Below, in pieces: positions 35,458 through 43,150 of a stretch of 50,375 bases of DNA (positions within the stretch are counted from its first letter, which is position 1; every line of letters starts with the position of its first letter). Both the position numbers and the translations under genes were made by a program. The notes under the pieces were generated by a model, which saw only the letters and a program-made list of their open reading frames with translations, did not search any database and was not told the origin of the DNA. The stretch comes from Peribacillus muralis (GTDB lineage Bacteria > Bacillota > Bacilli > Bacillales > DSM-1321), in the NCBI RefSeq assembly GCF_001439925.1, contig NZ_LMBV01000013.1, forward strand, positions 73,040-123,414. The letters are read 5' to 3'.

Positions 35458-36024
35458 TTAATAAAAATCCCTTATTTTATATTTCTTTTCTACATTTTTT
35501 AAGTATTTAGCAGTATTCTTGTTAAATGCTTTTAACAATTTGTCACACTCATTCAAGTTGCCAATAAGAGGTTCAAATTTATTAGGATTCCAGGGTTCCT
35601 TCATAAGCTCATCATATCTAAAAATGACATTGTTGATGGAACTTGTGATAGTGAAGTACCTGCTTGTAAAGTCATAAGGAATATTTGCTCTCTCTTTTTC
35701 TAAAAATGTATGACTCTTTACGAAAAAATCTCTGCTTTGTGTAAGAAGGTCTAAAAGTTTTTTGGTCTTATCTTCTGTATCGCTATCGATCATTTCTTTT
35801 AAGGTTTTCAATGTTATATTTTCCACAGTAAGTAGTGAAGCCAAATGAATATTAATAACTTTCATTGTGCCGTAGCAACGATAATTAAATTCCTTGTTCT
35901 TTTGCCAGTTGTTGTAAACCAATATTCCTACTGCTACCGAACCTAAAAAAAATGAACCGATTAATGAACCATAAAAACTGGGTGGTAACCCTGTACTTTG
36001 AACTGCTGCTCCGATTAAGAACAT
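35458..36024 (-). CDS. Single-pass membrane protein of unknown function
   Basis: This 188-residue protein has one transmembrane helix near the N-terminus (about residues 17-37, LIGSFFLGSVAVGILVY), then a mostly helical cytoplasmic or external part rich in Lys, Leu and Asn, possibly a four-helix bundle. A GGGGGG site precedes the ATG. It precedes a small secreted protein gene in the same direction. Helical membrane proteins of this type often occur in conflict loci, but nothing specific supports a function. Confidence 0.6.
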   Translation of the reverse strand: MFLIGAAVQSTGLPPSFYGSLIGSFFLGSVAVGILVYNNWQKNKEFNYRCYGTMKVINIHLASLLTVENITLKTLKEMIDSDTEDKTKKLLDLLTQSRDFFVKSHTFLEKERANIPYDFTSRYFTITSSINNVIFRYDELMKEPWNPNKFEPLIGNLNECDKLLKAFNKNTAKYLKNVEKKYKIRDFY

Positions 36025-36118
36025 ATCTCCCCCCCGAAATTAGCTTTTTTCTTTATTATCTCATGTAAAGAAAATAATGGAAGTTATACAAATAAAAAAA
36101 TCCCCCCCAGGGAGCTTT

Positions 36119-36280
36119 CTAATACCAAAACAAAAGCCAATCTTTCCTAATCCACGTTTTCCTTCCATCTTTAAACCTTACTATGTAATATTGATCATTT
36201 CCGATACCAACGATTATTCCTACTGTGAAACTGTTCCACCTGTTCTTATCCTTGCCAAATTAAATTTTCATATTTAACAT
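36119..36280 (-). pseudogene. Small SH3/Tudor-like protein, frameshifted
   Basis: On the minus strand, after an ATG with a GGGGG site (36280 or 36271), the frame stops early. Other frames give NLARIRTGGTVS, then VGIIVGIGNDQYYIVRFKDG and RKTWIRKDWLLFWY, stop. The latter part looks like a small beta-barrel protein of about 55 residues. One or two single-base shifts separate the parts. I cannot name it. Confidence 0.45.
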
Positions 36281-36287
36281 TTAAATT

Positions 36288-36376
36288 CCCCCTCTTACTT
36301 AATGAAGTGGAGTATATTCTATTAAATTAAACTCCCCTTACTTATTCAGGTGGAATTTCTTCTATTAAACTAAAAC
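36288..36376 (+). repeat. Imperfect tandem duplication of about 45 bp
   Basis: The segment starting cccctcttacttaatgaagt at 36288 is repeated from 36334 (ccccttacttattcaggtgg), with about three quarters of positions alike. It lies in the gap before the SH3-like pseudogene and may be a duplicated upstream region. Confidence 0.5.
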
Positions 36377-36414
36377 GTTTCTAGGGTCTAGCCTATAAAA
36401 TTTTTAATTATGAA

Positions 36415-36441
36415 CAAAAAAAGAACCTCTAAAGAGATCCT
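36415..36441 (-). terminator. Terminator, repeated type
   Basis: On the minus strand GGATCTCT and AGAGGTTC pair and a run of T residues follows. It lies behind the 88-residue gene and is almost the same as the one at 35231-35259. Confidence 0.7.
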
Positions 36442-36467
36442 TAAATTATATTTTTAGTTGATTAATT

Positions 36468-36734
36468 TTAAAAAGGTAAATCATCTTTTATTATAGGGCG
36501 TACCTTTCTTACTAAATCTGTAATGTCATTATCTCTGTTGCAAACAACACTAACAATTTGAAAGTCGCCTGGATAGTGGACAGAGTTTTTTATTTTTTGT
36601 ATCCACTTATAAGCTGATACAGCAGCAGTCCATTCAGGTTCTTTTCTGAAGTCAGTTGTTATCACTGTACAACTACCGGCCTGTAAGAACTTAGCACCGT
36701 TCGCAAACAATTGAACCTCAATCTGAATTTCCAT
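36468..36734 (-). CDS. Conserved-looking 88-residue protein of unknown function
   Basis: This small soluble protein starts MEIQIEVQLFANGAKFLQAG, then CTVITTDFRKEPEWTAAVSA and a KVRPIIKDDLPF end. The pattern of strands and one helix suggests a compact alpha/beta fold. It has its own terminator and lies 42 bp behind nagB. I cannot assign a family. Confidence 0.55.
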   Translation of the reverse strand: MEIQIEVQLFANGAKFLQAGSCTVITTDFRKEPEWTAAVSAYKWIQKIKNSVHYPGDFQIVSVVCNRDNDITDLVRKVRPIIKDDLPF

Positions 36735-36776
36735 TTTGTATACCCCTTAATCTCTGATCAACAGTATTTACATCAA

Positions 36777-37535
36777 TTACCTTGGAGTTTTTGCAGCAGA
36801 ACCGTTATGTCTTATTACTGCCAATGCTTCATTATCAGCAATAATAATCACATTGTCATGTTGTTTTAAAATAGAAGCTGGTATTTGCTCATTTATAGGT
36901 TCAGATAGTAGCTTATATAAAATATGTGCCTTTTGCATTCCGGAAACAAGCAGAACAATTTGTTTACTTTTCATAATAGTTGAAATCCCCATCGTTACCG
37001 CATCACTAGGTACTTCGGAGAGATTGTTAAAATAACAGGCATTTTTTCCTCGTGTAGAGGGTGTTAGTTCTACTACATTCGTGGTAGAAGAAAAAGAAGT
37101 CCCTGGCTCATTAAAACCAATATGCCCATTTACTCCAATTCCTAATATTTGCAGATCTATCCCACCCAGGTTTTCAATGAGCTCATCATAGATTTGGCAT
37201 TCTCCTTGTAAGTCTGTTGCCATACCATTTGGCAAATGAGTTTGATGGTTAGGTATATCAATATGGTTAAAGAGATGTTCTTTCATATATGTATGATAAC
37301 TAGTTGGATTCTCTTTCCCTAATCCTACATATTCATCTAGATTCACTGTATGAACATGGCGATAGGAGGTTTGATGTTCTTGATAATCTTTCACTAAGTG
37401 TAGGTAGGTCCCTACGGGTGTTCTTCCAGTAGCGAGACCTAAAACAAGAGAAGGTGTCTGTTTTACTTTGGTAAGAATGAGTTGTGCTGCTTTCTGGCTC
37501 ATTTCATCGTAGTTTTTTGCTTCAATAATTTCCAT
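36777..37535 (-). CDS. nagB: Glucosamine-6-phosphate deaminase
   Basis: This 252-residue cytoplasmic enzyme turns glucosamine-6-phosphate into fructose-6-phosphate and ammonia. All NagB marks are present: VLGLATGRTPVGTYLHLV, HTVNLDEYVGLGKENPTSYH, GIGVNGHIGFNEPG with the catalytic Asp/His/Glu region, and TMGISTIMKSKQIVLLVSG. The ATG at 37535 has GGAGG 6 nt upstream; a TTG at 37541 is an alternative. Upstream in the same direction lies only the tail of nagA, so the normal nagA-nagB operon is broken. It can still serve GlcNAc and ManNAc catabolism if deacetylase comes from elsewhere. Confidence 0.95.
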   Translation of the reverse strand: MEIIEAKNYDEMSQKAAQLILTKVKQTPSLVLGLATGRTPVGTYLHLVKDYQEHQTSYRHVHTVNLDEYVGLGKENPTSYHTYMKEHLFNHIDIPNHQTHLPNGMATDLQGECQIYDELIENLGGIDLQILGIGVNGHIGFNEPGTSFSSTTNVVELTPSTRGKNACYFNNLSEVPSDAVTMGISTIMKSKQIVLLVSGMQKAHILYKLLSEPINEQIPASILKQHDNVIIIADNEALAVIRHNGSAAKTPR

Positions 37536-37584
37536 ATTCAACCTCCAATTTGCCTAAATGTAATATCTCTTCTACAAATTTTCA

Positions 37585-37725
37585 TAAGCACTTCACTTTT
37601 TCGTTTAAAATGATTAAATCAGCATCTTTCCCTTTTTTAATACTTCCTTTTTATCATTAAGATTAAGCTTTTTGTCTGGATTCAAGGAAGCCATTTCGAC
37701 GGCATTTTTTACTCTATGATTATAA
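37585..37725 (-). pseudogene. nagA: N-acetylglucosamine-6-phosphate deacetylase, C-terminal remnant
   Basis: On the minus strand the frame reads RVKNAVEMASLNPDKKLNLN, then shifts by one base to KKGKDADLIILNEKV. These are the conserved last blocks of NagA (MASxNPAK, KGSI..GKDADLV). Only about 45 of some 390 codons remain, and at least one frameshift is present. It lies just upstream of nagB, where nagA normally is. Confidence 0.8.
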
Positions 37726-37858
37726 AACATTGATAATTCCTGGTATAATTCTATAATCTTGAAGGAAATTAAAATCAATTACCTTCCCCAATCTCTATTT
37801 ATCTTCACCAATTAGGTTAAAAAGCTATTGTGTTTTTTGTTTGTATTTTTATTTTCAA

Positions 37859-37887
37859 TTGTAAAACAGGCAAAAATACAATAGAAT
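37859..37887 (+). promoter_or_regulatory. Candidate promoter before the tiny ORF
   Basis: TTGTAA, a 17-nt spacer and TAGAAT form a fair sigma-A promoter about 60 bp upstream of the tiny frame at 37949. It points away from nagB. Confidence 0.4.
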
Positions 37888-37948
37888 TCAGGACTTATAA
37901 GTTTTTTATTTACGAAATAACGGATTCGAAAGTACTGGAGGGATGAAA

Positions 37949-38008
37949 ATGAAGAGATTTATTGACATAGCTATGTTTAAAATCATAGCTATGTCAATGC
38001 TCATTTAA
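37949..38008 (+). CDS. Tiny ORF (19 codons) containing a perfect inverted repeat
   Basis: A GGAGGG site sits 6 nt before the ATG at 37949, and a promoter candidate lies upstream. The peptide MKRFIDIAMFKIIAMSMLI is hydrophobic with a basic start, as in small membrane peptides or leader peptides. Most of the frame is a 15-bp perfect inverted repeat (37961-37975 with 37984-37998, arm ATTGACATAGCTATG). It may be a real micropeptide, a truncated gene start, or chance. I do not recognise it. Confidence 0.3.
   Translation: MKRFIDIAMFKIIAMSMLI
37961..37998. repeat. 15-bp perfect inverted repeat
   Basis: The arms ATTGACATAGCTATG and CATAGCTATGTCAAT flank an 8-nt loop. The RNA would form a strong hairpin on either strand; no T run follows. 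The inner TAGCTA is itself palindromic. Confidence 0.7.
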
Positions 38009-38134
38009 GTAAATCTGTTAAGTGTCGGTTTTTTAAAAAAGTTATCTATAAGTATATTTAAAACTTCTAATAATAAAGGGTGATATAAAATTTTTGAAAA
38101 GGGAAGAACTTTTTCATTTCTTTTAGAGTTTAAT
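38009..38134. other. AT-rich spacer, no gene
   Basis: Nothing beyond short AT runs is seen between the inverted repeat and the acetyltransferase gene. Confidence 0.5.
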
Positions 38135-38686
38135 TTACATTAATATTTTTCTATTTAACGTATTTTCTAATAAAGTCCAAGCTTCATAACAGGTTTGATT
38201 TTCAATTAAAGGTTCAAACCCATAGTTTAAATACATATTAATAGCTTGATAGCTTGTAGTTTGAGATGTAAGGTAGGCTTTAGAATGGTGATTAGCCAAA
38301 ATATTCATAGCTGCACTAAGTAATGGTTTTGAGAGTTTCGCCCCTTGATATTCAGGTGAAATAGCTACCCAATGTATTCTACCTGATACCTCTCCATCTC
38401 CATTTAAGTCGCCATACCACGCTGTTGTTGTTCCAATTACTTCTCCATTTTTATTCTCAATGAATACACAACGCATGGACATATCATCAATATATGGTCC
38501 AAATTCTTTATTAAAGTGTTCTAGTGCTTCTTTCTCGTTTTTGAATTCATCTACACTGGTTTCAACCCTAGCCCAATTATCTTCGTCACCTTTTTCAAAT
38601 AACCTAATTCGATATTCGTTTGGAAGCGAATATTCAGGAATATCCAACAAATCTTTCCTCACCATGCTAACTGGAATCCTTTTCAT
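38135..38686 (-). CDS. GNAT family N-acetyltransferase
   Basis: This 183-residue cytoplasmic acyl-CoA-dependent transferase has the GNAT core: CVFIENKNGEVIGTTTAWYG (strands 2-3), IHWVAISPEYQGAKLSKPLL (motif A with the Q/GxxG-type CoA loop, here QGAKLS) and AINMYLNYGFEPL (motif B). The ATG has a GAGGAG site. The substrate cannot be told. It lies between broken nag genes and nanE, so an amino-sugar substrate is possible but unproven. Confidence 0.85.
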   Translation of the reverse strand: MKRIPVSMVRKDLLDIPEYSLPNEYRIRLFEKGDEDNWARVETSVDEFKNEKEALEHFNKEFGPYIDDMSMRCVFIENKNGEVIGTTTAWYGDLNGDGEVSGRIHWVAISPEYQGAKLSKPLLSAAMNILANHHSKAYLTSQTTSYQAINMYLNYGFEPLIENQTCYEAWTLLENTLNRKILM

Positions 38687-38754
38687 TTAAATCATCTCCT
38701 CATAGTGATTAATTGTCTGTAATTTAAACAGTTAGAATTATTAGTTCAACTTAT

Positions 38755-38955
38755 CAAGTTTTGCATATAGCTCTACATAGTTTTCCGGCCATAACCACCT
38801 CGTCTCATTGTACCGAATTGCACTTGAATCCACTGGAACTTAGCAAGGGCAGCAGCTTCTATTTAGTAGCAATATTAGCCTAATGTGCACCCTCTTTTAC
38901 TAACCCAATCTCTATTTTTGTTACTCCAAGATCAATTACGATGGCTTGTTTCATA
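38755..38955 (-). pseudogene. ROK kinase N-terminal remnant (nanK-like)
   Basis: On the minus strand the frame reads KQAIVIDLGVTKIEIGLVKE, then hits TAG and, a little later, another TAG. This is the first segment of a ROK kinase with DLGGTK changed to DLGVTK. It overlaps the last codons of nanE, exactly where N-acetylmannosamine kinase (nanK) follows nanE in nan operons. Only about 60 degraded codons remain. Confidence 0.75.
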
Positions 38956-39621
38956 TTTGTTCAAGCCCTTTACAAATCTTCTTGTTATTTCTTGAGGACG
39001 GGAAATAGCTCCACCTACTACTACAAAAGAAGCACCAATCTCCAACGCCTTTCTCGCATCCTCTGGAGTTTCAATCTTACCTTCTGCTATTACCGGAACT
39101 GTTAATGTTTTAACCAGACTATTTAATAGTCGAAAAGCTGGCCCATCTTCCGTATTCTGTGTTTCTTTTGTATAACCAGCTAAAGTAGTGCTAATTAAAT
39201 CACAGCCCATAGATTCTGCTTTAATACCTTCCTCTAATGTAGAGATATCTGCCATAAGTATTTTATTAAGATTATTCTTTATAAAATGAATTAAATCCTG
39301 TAGATCTTCAGGTCTTGATTGGCTGGTTGCATCTATTGCAATAATGTCTGCACCTGCTTCAGCCACTAGCTGAGCATCTGCCTTTGTTGGTGTAATAAAT
39401 GCATCAAAACCTTGATAATGTTTTTTATGTATACCTATAATAGGTAAATCTACTCGCTCTTTAATTCTTTTGATATCTGAGTACCCGTTTGCTCTTATTC
39501 CTACGGCTCCTCCAACCTGAGCAGCAACCGCCATTGTAGCCATATATTCTGAACCATGTAATGGTTCAGAATCCAGGGCCTGGCACGAAACAATTAATCC
39601 TCCATTTAGTACCTCAATCAT
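38932..39621 (-). CDS. nanE: N-acylmannosamine-6-phosphate 2-epimerase
   Basis: This 229-residue TIM-barrel enzyme turns ManNAc-6-phosphate into GlcNAc-6-phosphate in sialic acid and ManNAc breakdown. Family marks: LIVSCQALDSEPLHGSEYMA, VGIRANGYSDIKRIK, LPIIGIHKKHY, ADIIAIDATSQSRP, CDLISTTLAGYT, VPVIAEGKIETPEDA and FVVVGGAISRPQEIT. All expected positions, including the catalytic Lys and Glu segments, are there. The GAGAGGAG site and the 26-bp gap behind rpiR show a two-gene operon. Its former kinase partner is broken. Confidence 0.95.
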   Translation of the reverse strand: MIEVLNGGLIVSCQALDSEPLHGSEYMATMAVAAQVGGAVGIRANGYSDIKRIKERVDLPIIGIHKKHYQGFDAFITPTKADAQLVAEAGADIIAIDATSQSRPEDLQDLIHFIKNNLNKILMADISTLEEGIKAESMGCDLISTTLAGYTKETQNTEDGPAFRLLNSLVKTLTVPVIAEGKIETPEDARKALEIGASFVVVGGAISRPQEITRRFVKGLNKYETSHRN

Positions 39622-39647
39622 AAAATAACTCCTCTCAGTAAATGTTA

Positions 39648-40523
39648 CTAATAAGCTTTGTCAGCGACTGCTTTTGCAGTAGCCTCTTTATATTTCAATG
39701 CTTTATCTTTTAATCGAATAGCAACACCAGTGCACAACATATCAATCACCAATAATTGGGCCATCTTTGCTGACATTGACCCTCCTTGCAGGGCAGTTTC
39801 TCTTCCTCCAGTTAGTAAGACGATATCAGATATCTTAGTAATTGGAGAACGAGTAAAATGAGTAATAGATATAATTTTCGCACCATTTTCTCTGGCAATA
39901 TTTAAAGCATCAATAGTATCCTTAGTACTTCCACTTACTGATATACCTATAGCCATATCCTGATCCGTTAGTGTTGCTGCTGACATTGTTTGCATATGAG
40001 AATCAGTAAACATTTCAGCAACAATACCTATTCTCATTAATTTATTTCGAGCGTCTGCTGCCGTGTTTCCTGATACGCCTACTCCATAAAATAGAATTCT
40101 TTTACTATAAATGATTTGATGAATGGCTTTTTCTAACTCCTGAGTGTCAATTAAGCTAGCAGTTTCTTTTAACACTTGAATATTATTAGACATGGTTTTT
40201 TGGACAATATTTTGCATTTCAGCCAATTCTCCCATGTTTGTTTCATCAAATACCTCATATGACAACTTAGCGACTTCTTTAGTTACACCCATTTTAAAAG
40301 ATTGATATCCTTTAAACCCCATTTTTCTACAAAACCGTAAAACAGTGGTTTCACCTACTCCAATACTCTCAGCCAATTCAGTTACAGTCATGTAAATAGT
40401 CAAGTCCATATTTGCTAAGACATAATCTGCAACTTTTTTTTCTGCTTTGGTAAAGGCATTTAAATAGCTCGATATTTTAGCAACAAGGTGAACTTTATCA
40501 TTAAATTCATTAGGTTTATTCAT
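39648..40523 (-). CDS. RpiR/MurR family regulator of the nanE operon
   Basis: This 291-residue transcription factor has an N-terminal HTH_6 domain (KKVADYVLANMDLTIYMTVT, then ESIGVGETTVLRFCRKMGFK) and a C-terminal SIS sugar-phosphate-binding domain (FYGVGVSGNTAADARNKLMR, ISVSGSTKDTIDALNIARE, SITHFTRSPITKISD). It is co-transcribed with nanE. Such regulators respond to amino-sugar phosphates such as ManNAc-6-P or GlcNAc-6-P. A cre-bearing promoter for the opposite strand lies about 150 bp upstream. Confidence 0.92.
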   Translation of the reverse strand: MNKPNEFNDKVHLVAKISSYLNAFTKAEKKVADYVLANMDLTIYMTVTELAESIGVGETTVLRFCRKMGFKGYQSFKMGVTKEVAKLSYEVFDETNMGELAEMQNIVQKTMSNNIQVLKETASLIDTQELEKAIHQIIYSKRILFYGVGVSGNTAADARNKLMRIGIVAEMFTDSHMQTMSAATLTDQDMAIGISVSGSTKDTIDALNIARENGAKIISITHFTRSPITKISDIVLLTGGRETALQGGSMSAKMAQLLVIDMLCTGVAIRLKDKALKYKEATAKAVADKAY

Positions 40524-40665
40524 GACATCTCTTTCCTTTACTTAGATATTTAATGATACTACGTTATTTTTGTCGAAATAATCAGTTATTTAATTTGATT
40601 ATAACATAATAAAGAATATATTCACCAATGTTATCCATAAAATTAGTTTTTTTCTCCTTTTTAAG

Positions 40666-40693
40666 TTGAAAATGGAAAAATTCATGCTATACT
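40666..40693 (+). promoter_or_regulatory. Promoter toward the MFS gene
   Basis: TTGAAA, a 16-nt spacer and TATACT form a good sigma-A promoter on the plus strand. The start point would fall at about 40700, directly at the cre site. Confidence 0.55.
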
Positions 40694-40700
40694 TTGTTGA

Positions 40701-40714
40701 AGAAAGCGCTGTCA
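40701..40714. promoter_or_regulatory. cre site (CcpA operator)
   Basis: AGAAAGCGCTGTCA fits the cre consensus TGWAANCGNTNWCA except at the first base. It overlaps the expected transcription start, so CcpA would repress the MFS transcript when preferred sugars are present. Confidence 0.6.
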
Positions 40715-40754
40715 GAATATTTAAACTATTAATTTAATCGAGTCTCTTCGTAAA

Positions 40755-40808
40755 AAAAGAATAAATCCAATTTAATTTATTTATTGGTGATTTTATTCTT
40801 TTTTTCTT
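40755..40808 (+). terminator. AT-rich hairpin with T run in the leader
   Basis: The arms AAAAAAAGAATAAA and TTTATTCTTTTTTT flank a loop of about 25 nt and the stem ends in a T run. It could end transcripts from 40700 early, or act in both directions. The stability is doubtful because the stem is nearly all A-T. Confidence 0.4.
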
Positions 40809-41046
40809 AAGAAGTATATATAAGAACTCCCTTTTCTACCAATAAGTTAAAACAAAGTATTAAGTCTTAGGGGTGATAAAAATATGTCGTAGTAGTTCTT
40901 CGGTTATTAAGAAAAATTCAAGCCTCCTTACTAATTATTTTCATTTGTTTAAATTAATTTCCGACTTCAAATTGAAAATGAATTATAACTTATTTCAGTA
41001 AACAGTTGTAATGGATGGATAAATTAAAAGGTTGGGTGGAATTAGG

Positions 41047-42345
41047 ATGAAGAAGTCTAGGAAAGAAAATTACTTCGATAGAATTGGTATACCAAGCGTT
41101 TTATCTTGGAGTTATTTAGGTGTCATGGTCTTTATGATTGGTAATGGTATTGAAATAGGTTGGCTAAGTCCCTATTTAAAGGATAACGGATTAAGCATAC
41201 AACAAGTATCTACTTTATTTAGTATATATGGTTTAACCGTGGCGTTATCATCCTGGTTTGCGGGAGTGTTTTTTGAAACATTTGGAGCTAAACGTACAAT
41301 GCTGCTAGGATCAATTTTTTGTGTGGTTGGTACAGTATGCTTCGTAAGTTTAGGATTAAGTGAAATGTCTTATCCCATATTATTAGTTACACAGGCTATA
41401 AAGGGTTTTGGTTATCCTCTTTTTGTATATGCTTTAGCGACATGGATTGCTTATAGAAGCCCAGCAGAAAAACTAAGCACAGCATATGGTTGGTTTTGGT
41501 TTGTTTTTTCAGGTGGAATGAGTGTGTTAGCTACTTTTTATTCTAGTTGGGCTATAAATCAACTGGGTCATATTAATACATTATGGACTTCTCTCGTTTT
41601 TATCATTTCTGGCACTTTTTTTGCATTAGTGCTCAATCGGGATAATTTCACGCCTCAAAGTAATAATAATGGTAATACTATTGAGAATATTAAAGAAGTT
41701 CTAAAAGGATTAACTATTCTAAAAGATCACCCTAAGTTATTTATTGTCTGTATCATTCGAATTATTAATACAATTTCTCAGTTTGCTTTTCCTGTTTACT
41801 TACCTATGTATATGATATCTCAAGGTTTTACTACCACCCAATGGTTAAGTATATGGGGTACTGCTTTTACTAGTAATATCCTATTTGTTTTAATTTGGGG
41901 GATAGTTGGAGACAAAATTGGATGTAAAAGGACTATAATTTGGTTTGGTGGAGTCTTAACAGGAGTATCATGTCTACTCCTATTTTTCGCTCCACAATTT
42001 GTCGGAGCAAATTACCCTGTAGTAATTATATTGGGGATTATTTGGGGAGCAGGTTTGGGCGGATATGTACCTTTAGATGCAATGTCAGCTAATATGGTTG
42101 AAAAAGATAAGGGGGCAGTCATGTCAGTATTGAATTTAGGTACAGGCTTATCTGTTCTCATTGGCCCGGCAATAGTCGGTTTATTTATAAATTACATTGG
42201 AGCAAGTGGTGTTACTTGGGTAATAGCAATATTGTATTTTGTGGGTGCCTTACTCACAAACTTTCTAGATGAACCAGAAAGAGTTCCTGAAATTATAACT
42301 AAATCTGACCTTATTAAAACAGATACCAAAGAAAAAATTTTATAA
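41047..42345 (+). CDS. MFS permease, polyol/CsbX type
   Basis: This 432-residue transporter has 12 predicted membrane helices. It opens with RIGIPSVLSWSYLGVMVFMI and ends with the cytoplasmic tail LDEPERVPEI. The GFGYPLFVYALATWIAYRSP region and the overall pattern resemble the polyol permease group (RbtT, DalT, CsbX) of the major facilitator superfamily. The ATG at 41047 is preceded by GGGTGG at 8 nt; a TTG at 41032 is less likely. The cre promoter and the neighbouring nanE genes hint at a sugar or sugar-alcohol substrate, perhaps ManNAc-related. Confidence 0.85.
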   Translation: MKKSRKENYFDRIGIPSVLSWSYLGVMVFMIGNGIEIGWLSPYLKDNGLSIQQVSTLFSIYGLTVALSSWFAGVFFETFGAKRTMLLGSIFCVVGTVCFVSLGLSEMSYPILLVTQAIKGFGYPLFVYALATWIAYRSPAEKLSTAYGWFWFVFSGGMSVLATFYSSWAINQLGHINTLWTSLVFIISGTFFALVLNRDNFTPQSNNNGNTIENIKEVLKGLTILKDHPKLFIVCIIRIINTISQFAFPVYLPMYMISQGFTTTQWLSIWGTAFTSNILFVLIWGIVGDKIGCKRTIIWFGGVLTGVSCLLLFFAPQFVGANYPVVIILGIIWGAGLGGYVPLDAMSANMVEKDKGAVMSVLNLGTGLSVLIGPAIVGLFINYIGASGVTWVIAILYFVGALLTNFLDEPERVPEIITKSDLIKTDTKEKIL

Positions 42346-42583
42346 TACCTACTATGCAATAAACCGGGTTAACTCCCGAATTTGAGACTTAATAAATTTT
42401 TCCTTTTTGTAGTTTTTCATATAGTTTGGGGTCTAAGTTGTATAGTTAACTAATTAACTTCCTAAAAAAGGTTCTTGTGGAAAAAGAGAAAAATTTCTAA
42501 CAGGTCATATTTGCACCAGAACCCAGTGGCACAAAACTTGATATCTGAATAATCTATATTGTCTAAATAAACAAAAAAAGAAA
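42346..42583. other. Intergenic, no gene
   Basis: A weak CGGG ttaact CCCG stem behind the MFS stop may be a poor terminator. Otherwise only AT-rich sequence is seen before the next promoter. Confidence 0.4.
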
Positions 42584-42612
42584 TTGCGCAAAATAAAACG
42601 ATAGTTTATAAT
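42584..42612 (+). promoter_or_regulatory. Promoter of the nanE pseudogene
   Basis: TTGCGC, a 17-nt spacer and a perfect TATAAT form a promoter on the plus strand, about 70 bp before the pseudogene ATG. Confidence 0.55.
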
Positions 42613-42615
42613 TAG

Positions 42616-42657
42616 GAAAATAATTTCATTTATTAATTTAAAAATGAAATTATTTTC
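42616..42657. promoter_or_regulatory. Large palindromic operator, RpiR type
   Basis: GAAAATAATTTCATTT (42616-42631) and its perfect complement (42642-42657) flank a 10-nt spacer, directly at the start point of the promoter at 42584. Each arm also contains a GAAAATAATTTC-like near-palindrome. RpiR-family operators are AT-rich palindromes of this sort; one of the two RpiR proteins here may bind it. Confidence 0.6.
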
Positions 42658-42681
42658 ACTAAGGGAAGAGTGATCGTTTAG

Positions 42682-43146
42682 ATGTTAGAGAGACTTAAAG
42701 GCTATATAGTAGTAAAATGTCAGGCTATAGTAGATGACCACTTTATCAATTAATAGTAATGGGGAGAGTGCATTTGTAGTTCAGCGAGGTGCAGAGAATG
42801 GGTTGCGTATATTGAATCTAAATATAAAGACTACCAAAAAAAAAATGAAGAATTAATTTCTTCAGGATTTGATTGTGTTTCGACCATACAAAAATATACA
42901 GTAAAATTCTAAAGGTTATTATGTAACATTTTTTACTTTAGCTGAATTTTTTTACGAATGTTAATATCCCTATGATTGCAGAAGGACATATTAGTACTAC
43001 TGATTGACAAAGAAATCCCTAAAAAATGGTGCTTGTTCCGATTTTGTAGGAGTTTGTGCAATTACTCGTCCTAAATTATTTACCGAAACAAGAAATGGAA
43101 GTTTATGTTTGCTGATTATAACGAACGTTTGGCGGGAGCTGTTTAA
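42682..43146 (+). pseudogene. nanE: Second nanE, degenerate
   Basis: The ATG at 42682 starts MLERLKGYIVVKCQAIVDDH, the usual beginning of NanE, and then breaks. Near the end other frames give IPMIAEGHISTT and DFVGVCAITRPKLFTE, which match the VIAEG and VGGAITRP blocks of the family. The middle is largely missing. It keeps a promoter, an operator and a start with a GGGAAGAG site. A full nanE lies at 38932. Confidence 0.75.
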
Positions 43147-43150
43147 TAAT

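Larger units (their letters stand above)
40524..41046. other. Divergent regulatory region between rpiR and MFS genes
   Basis: This 0.5-kb gap holds a plus-strand promoter with a cre site (40666-40714) and an AT-rich hairpin around 40755-40808 (AAAAAAAGAATAAA pairing with TTTATTCTTTTTTT). At 40884 an ATG-TCG-TAG frame sits behind AGGGGTGAT, a well-placed ribosome site with a two-codon frame. A minus-strand TATAAT near 40606-40611 may serve rpiR. Confidence 0.5.

Noticed and set aside
36077..36277. 66-codon plus-strand frame
   Set aside because: It runs antisense to a more convincing small beta-barrel remnant on the minus strand and has proline-rich, shadow-like composition.
38755..38955. Reading the ROK remnant behind nanE as a start of an active kinase by stop-codon readthrough
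   Set aside because: Two TAG stops within about 30 codons, a mutated DLGVTK motif and no continuation argue for decay.
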